Assembly (NCBI GenBank): GCA_020720765.1
Contig: DYOB01000001.1
Coordinates: 1 to 45,221, forward strand
Direction of reading: 5' to 3'
DNA length: 45,221 nucleotides
From: Borreliella garinii
GTDB taxonomy: Bacteria; Spirochaetota; Spirochaetia; JABEVK01
In this document: piece after piece, positions 41,685-45,221 of the stretch
Position numbering within the stretch: the first letter of the stretch is position 1
Layout: each line of letters opens with the position of its first letter
Translations under genes and position numbers: made by a program
Notes under the pieces: generated by a model
Databases searched by the model: none
Seen by the model: only the letters and a program-made list of their open reading frames with translations
What the model was told of the DNA's origin: nothing

Positions 41685-43609
41685 TTGTACCGATGAAAAA
41701 GGTTTGGATAGCGGCGACGCTCTCGCATAAACAGCAAACCCTAAAAAGCTTGGCAGATCTCGGTATCGTCCACTTGGAGGAAAGCTTCCCCCAGTCACAG
41801 GATTTGGAAAAAGCAAGGATAGAACATTCCCAACTCGAGTCACTCGTGATGTTTCTCGAGGAATACGCCCCCCAAAACAAGACGGAAGCTAAACCAGCCC
41901 GACCTGAAACCGTAACCCGGCTTATCGAAATTCGCGAGGAAATGGAGCAGCTCGCCCAGCAGAGGCAAGATCTGCTTCAGCTTAGGGAATCTACCTCGCC
42001 CTGGGGGAATTTCGACCCTAAAGGTATCAAACCTCTCGAGGCTTCCGGACTGTACCCCAGGGTTTATTCCCTGGATGTCCAACAGCAAGCGACTTTCCCG
42101 GGTTCGAGTAAATCCATCGTACTTTCTAAAAATAAGGAAAAATTAACTCTTCTTATCCTCCAGGATGCACCCGAAGCTTTTAAGGGCTTTGAATTCCTTC
42201 CTTTTCCAGCGAAAAGTCTTTCGGAAATCGATTCAGAAATTTCAGGATGTTTGAAAAAGCGCAAGGCTTTGCTTTCAGACCTTGAAGAACTCGCAAAAAC
42301 TTTACCTTCCTTAAGGGAGATGAAGGAAAAGGCTAAATGGACAATCGGCTGGGAATCGGCGTATGCAAGCGCAGGTAATGAAGAAGACCTTGTTTATTGG
42401 ACGGGTTATATTCCCAAAGGAACCCAGGAGAATCTCCGCAAGAGTGCTCAGGACGCGGGTTTTGGTTTTGGAATCGCCGATCCTGGTGAAGATGATGCGG
42501 TACCCACACTTGTGAAGAACCCCATCGTACCCGGTATGGTTAAACCCCTGTTTAATTTGCTGGGAACTGTACCAGGTTACCGAGAACGCGATATCAGTCT
42601 TCCTTTCTTGGCGTATTTTATAGTTTTTTTCAGTATTCTCGTGGGTGATGCAGGCTACGGCTTGCTTTTTCTTTCACTGGGCCTGGGAATGGTTTTCTCG
42701 GACCTTCTAAAAAAGAGAACACCGGGGGACATCGGCGTCTTGCTCACCTTTCTCTCCGTGGGTACCGTAGTCTGGGGTGCATTGACAGGTACGTGGTTTG
42801 GTAACCTTATTGAATTATCCCAGGGTCAACTTCGCGAATTTCTCAGATTCTTCGCTGTAAGGCCGTTTGTGGATGAAAATTACCAAACAAGCATTGCCTT
42901 CGTTAAGTGGTTTGTCTTTACCCTGGGGGTAACCCACCTCAGTATCGGGCATATTTGGAATATTTTCAGACTTCTTTTTAAAGATAAGAATTTTCTCAAA
43001 GCGCTTGCCCAGGTTGGTGCTCTTGGGACAACCCTCGCACTTTACCCTATCGTATTAACCTTGGTAATATCGCCTGCCGAAGTTGCCCAATTACCCGAAG
43101 CGATCAGCAAATTGAACGCCGGAACTCTCTTCGCACTGTGGCCTGAAAATATCATGTATAATCTCTATGCCGCTTTTGGGGGTGTGGGGTTTGTTATTCT
43201 TTTCGGGAGCCAGGAAGGGAATTTACTCAAGGGGCTTTTAAGCGGATTTGCCAATATACTCAATACCCTTCTGGGAGCAATCAGCTGGTTCTCGGATAAT
43301 ATCAGTTATATCAGGTTATTTGCAGTGAGCTTGGCGGGATTTGCTATAGCTTCGAGTTTTAATACAATGGCTCTTGGTGTTATGGCGATGTTATCCACTT
43401 CCATGCCGGGCTTGGCTGGCTCGACATTAGGGTTTGTTGCTGGAAGTCTTATCCTTCTGGCGGGTCATAGCCTAAACCTTGCAATGGCCCTCCTGGGAGT
43501 TATAGTTCATGGAGTCAGGCTCAACCTTCTGGAATTTTCCGGCAGGGTGGGAATAGAATGGTCGGGTTTTGAATATCAGCCTCTACGGGCTTACAAAGAA
43601 AATCGGTAA
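41681..43609 (+). CDS. atpI: V/A-type ATPase subunit I (a-type membrane subunit)
   Basis: Membrane subunit that forms the two half-channels for the pumped ion. The N-terminal half (about 1-290) is soluble with coiled coils, and the C-terminal half has seven or eight transmembrane helices starting near 305. The two arginines that face the rotor in this family are present: R545 in SYIRLFAVSLAGFA and R613 in HGVRLNLLEF. The protein has 642 residues, a normal length. Thirteen bases with AAGGAG lead into subunit K. Confidence 0.95.
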   Translation: MIVPMKKVWIAATLSHKQQTLKSLADLGIVHLEESFPQSQDLEKARIEHSQLESLVMFLEEYAPQNKTEAKPARPETVTRLIEIREEMEQLAQQRQDLLQLRESTSPWGNFDPKGIKPLEASGLYPRVYSLDVQQQATFPGSSKSIVLSKNKEKLTLLILQDAPEAFKGFEFLPFPAKSLSEIDSEISGCLKKRKALLSDLEELAKTLPSLREMKEKAKWTIGWESAYASAGNEEDLVYWTGYIPKGTQENLRKSAQDAGFGFGIADPGEDDAVPTLVKNPIVPGMVKPLFNLLGTVPGYRERDISLPFLAYFIVFFSILVGDAGYGLLFLSLGLGMVFSDLLKKRTPGDIGVLLTFLSVGTVVWGALTGTWFGNLIELSQGQLREFLRFFAVRPFVDENYQTSIAFVKWFVFTLGVTHLSIGHIWNIFRLLFKDKNFLKALAQVGALGTTLALYPIVLTLVISPAEVAQLPEAISKLNAGTLFALWPENIMYNLYAAFGGVGFVILFGSQEGNLLKGLLSGFANILNTLLGAISWFSDNISYIRLFAVSLAGFAIASSFNTMALGVMAMLSTSMPGLAGSTLGFVAGSLILLAGHSLNLAMALLGVIVHGVRLNLLEFSGRVGIEWSGFEYQPLRAYKENR

Positions 43610-43622
43610 CTAAGGAGAAATT

Positions 43623-44078
43623 ATGGAAATCGTAACACCATCGGTGGCAATGAATTGGGGGCTTCTGGGAATTGGAGCAGTTTTGGCCTTGTCGGCGGTC
43701 GGTTCTGCTATGGGAGCCGGAGTAGCTGGCATGGCGGCGGTTGGAGCCTGGAAGAAATGTTTCCTCCAGAATAAACCTGCGCCCTTCCTTCTTGTCGCCT
43801 TCGTCGGAGCGCCTTTAACCCAAACTATTTATGGTTATCTCTTAATGGGTAATCTGCTGCAGAAGGCAGCTACCATGGACCCAGCCAAACTTCTCGGCAT
43901 CGGCGTCCTGGGTGGTTTGGCCATGGGTATGTCGGCTTTCTTTCAAGGAAAGGCTGCAGCATCTTCTTCTGATGCTCTGGCTGAAACAGGCAAAGGGTTT
44001 GGTCAATACATCCTTGTGATCGGTTTGATCGAAACTGTTGCTCTTTTCGTTATGGTGTTCCTCCTGGGTGTGGTATAA
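43623..44078 (+). CDS. atpK: V/A-type ATPase subunit K (rotor ring)
   Basis: Proteolipid of the membrane rotor ring, with two helical hairpins (four transmembrane helices) in 151 residues. The ion-carrying carboxylate is E137 in GLIETVALF; the first hairpin lacks one, as usual for V-type rings. T66 and Q67 (PLTQTIYG) and Q108 (FFQGK) match the Thr64, Gln65 and Gln110 ligands of the Na+ site in Enterococcus hirae NtpK, so Na+ binding is plausible. An AAGGAG ribosome site precedes the ATG. It is the last ATPase gene. Confidence 0.96.
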   Translation: MEIVTPSVAMNWGLLGIGAVLALSAVGSAMGAGVAGMAAVGAWKKCFLQNKPAPFLLVAFVGAPLTQTIYGYLLMGNLLQKAATMDPAKLLGIGVLGGLAMGMSAFFQGKAAASSSDALAETGKGFGQYILVIGLIETVALFVMVFLLGVV

Positions 44079-45221
44079 GTTCTCGCGGAGTTTTAACCTC
44101 ATCTTTCTGCTCCTGACTGGTTATCTTTTCAGTCAGGAGGTGGAACCTTCCTGGGTACTCTTTCAAAAGGGGAAAATTGCCTACTCTGAAGGGCGTTGGG
44201 TGGATTCCATCCAGTTGCTCAGACAGGCTGGAAACCTACGTTCTGTTTTCCCTGAAGCTGATTGGTACCTCGGGAAGGTCTATTTTGAGACTGGTGAGAT
44301 GAGTTCTGCCATGAGGCACTTTCAAACCGCGCTTGATGAAGCTGATTTTCTGCGAATTCCTGAAGAAAAATTTTTAATCTTTTACGATATTGATAAAATC
44401 TATCAAATCAGTTCTACCGGAGAAAATCTTTCTCGACGTGTCTCGCTTCTTCGAGATCAAATCCTCGGAAGCCTGACCGAGGAAAGGCAAACAGAAGCAC
44501 AATCCCTCCGCACCCAGGGTGAAATCATCCGGGAACGCTATCTCTCTGCCTTTTTAGAAAACTATATTGGCCGTCCCGAGGAAAAAAGGGTGGGGCTGGA
44601 CAGGGTTCTCTTTCTTTTTAGAAAACAGCCCGATTACAGCCTTCAAGCCCTGACACTGCTTTCTGAGCTATGGCTGAAAGGCAATGATCAATCAGGTTCC
44701 GCTGTAAGGGATTCGGCAACCTATGCACTTCATGGTTTAGTGATGATTTTTTCCCGCGCCATTGAAGAATTGTCCCGCCTGGATTCGCAATATCAATTCT
44801 CCGTCTTCTCGCCTTCGCTTTATAAGGGGCAAGAGAATACACCGGGAATTATCTACCCTCAAAAAAGTTTTATGGCTATTTTCCAACCTCGGTTGGCCGG
44901 AATGCCAATGAACGAGCGTTTAAGGGTGTATGAACCTTTATGGGAGTATTTACAGAAAACCCAAGCATCAAAACTTTTATGGACTTTAGCAAGGAGCCTG
45001 AGGTTCTGGGCGGAAAGAGTCCAGAACGTCATAGTCGGCAATGCGGATAATTATGAAAAGCTTCTAGGTCCGGTTCTCGGGTACGAAGCAGACTTAGGGC
45101 AACCTTGGAGAAATATTGTTCTTTTGACCGATGGAGCTCCTGCCGGACTTGAAGAGGCAAAACTTATTCTCGAACAACTTTTTCAGAGGGAACAAGATAC
45201 TTTACGTATTTTGGTCGACAT
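44068..45221 (+). CDS. Exported TPR-like protein, 3' end beyond the window
   Basis: An ORF begins inside the end of atpK and stays open to the last base (at least 384 codons), so the gene is cut by the window edge. The GTG at 44068 gives a good signal peptide (MWYKFSRSFNLIFLLLTGYLFSQ, cut near SQ). Next come helical repeats of TPR type (ALFQKGKIAYSEG-like start at residue 29, then WYLGKVYFETGEMSSAMRHF near 66). The remainder is helical and not recognised. The start overlaps the atpK stop by 11 bases, so it may be translated with the V-ATPase, although a structural link is unproven. A downstream start cannot be excluded but would lose the signal. Confidence 0.7.
   Translation, partial: MWYKFSRSFNLIFLLLTGYLFSQEVEPSWVLFQKGKIAYSEGRWVDSIQLLRQAGNLRSVFPEADWYLGKVYFETGEMSSAMRHFQTALDEADFLRIPEEKFLIFYDIDKIYQISSTGENLSRRVSLLRDQILGSLTEERQTEAQSLRTQGEIIRERYLSAFLENYIGRPEEKRVGLDRVLFLFRKQPDYSLQALTLLSELWLKGNDQSGSAVRDSATYALHGLVMIFSRAIEELSRLDSQYQFSVFSPSLYKGQENTPGIIYPQKSFMAIFQPRLAGMPMNERLRVYEPLWEYLQKTQASKLLWTLARSLRFWAERVQNVIVGNADNYEKLLGPVLGYEADLGQPWRNIVLLTDGAPAGLEEAKLILEQLFQREQDTLRILVD

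Noticed and set aside
41172-41843. Minus-strand ORF of 223 codons inside atpD/atpI
   Set aside because: Shadow of the coding frame on the other strand; the V-ATPase genes explain this region.
1-45221. tRNA, rRNA, CRISPR arrays, prophage or complete insertion sequences
   Set aside because: I looked for cloverleaf ends, regular short repeats with spacers, and transposase or integrase motifs, and found none.

Overview
The window looks like chromosomal DNA of a free-living spirochaete (phylum Spirochaetota, Spirochaetales-like). The main reasons are the V/A-type ATPase operon in the order E – DUF2764 – A – B – D – I – K, the arrangement known from Borrelia and Treponema, and the spirochaete-style lipoboxes. 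Base composition is even, and I see no phage, transposase, CRISPR, rRNA or tRNA. Gene density is very high: same-strand neighbours often overlap by 4-30 bases, and three of the four convergent pairs overlap at their 3' ends.

Layout, left to right. 1-2425: an AT-rich divergent intergenic region, then a membrane class III nucleotide cyclase. 2426-2755: a short inverted-repeat-bounded segment holding a doubtful small ORF. 2793-8152 (minus): a complete SUF iron-sulfur operon transcribed sufT-C-B-D-S-U, with a sigma70-type promoter whose -10 lies inside a palindrome matching the core of the type 1 IscR box. 8202-11818 (minus): recQ-like helicase, a LiaF/DUF1707-like protein and an AarF/UbiB kinase. 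11872-14028 (plus): glgX. 13976-18367 (minus): a giant acyl-CoA dehydratase activase-related protein. 18463-21030: an 855-residue orphan. 21063-21368 (minus): an RRM RNA-binding protein whose 5' leader carries two GNRA-capped hairpins and a possible alternative pairing with its own Shine-Dalgarno sequence. 21555-26923: HD-GYP phosphodiesterase, LysM protein, an omptin-family outer-membrane protease, an SH3 lipoprotein and a DUF445 protein. 26947-28425 (minus): pdxS-pdxT (vitamin B6). 28507-30531: YggS, a small exported protein, RluA-type pseudouridine synthase. 30488-31668 (minus): pentapeptide-repeat protein and a metallo-beta-lactamase-fold protein that has lost most metal ligands. 31755-36826: murI, rsgA, mutS2, a lipoprotein and a small conserved-looking protein. 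36891-44078: V-ATPase operon. 44068-end: a TPR-like exported protein cut by the window edge.

Functional links: SUF builds Fe-S clusters, which the activase-like protein needs through its Cys-rich ATPase halves. PdxS/PdxT make PLP, and both SufS and YggS use PLP. The V-ATPase rotor subunit keeps the Thr-Gln / Gln / Glu ligands known from the Na+-binding ring of Enterococcus hirae, which suggests Na+ coupling. A cyclase and an HD-GYP protein point to second-messenger signalling. Several first genes of transcription units have a -10-like hexamer only 5-7 bases before the start codon, which suggests leaderless mRNAs, while suf, the RRM gene, the activase and the V-ATPase have ordinary leaders with Shine-Dalgarno sites.
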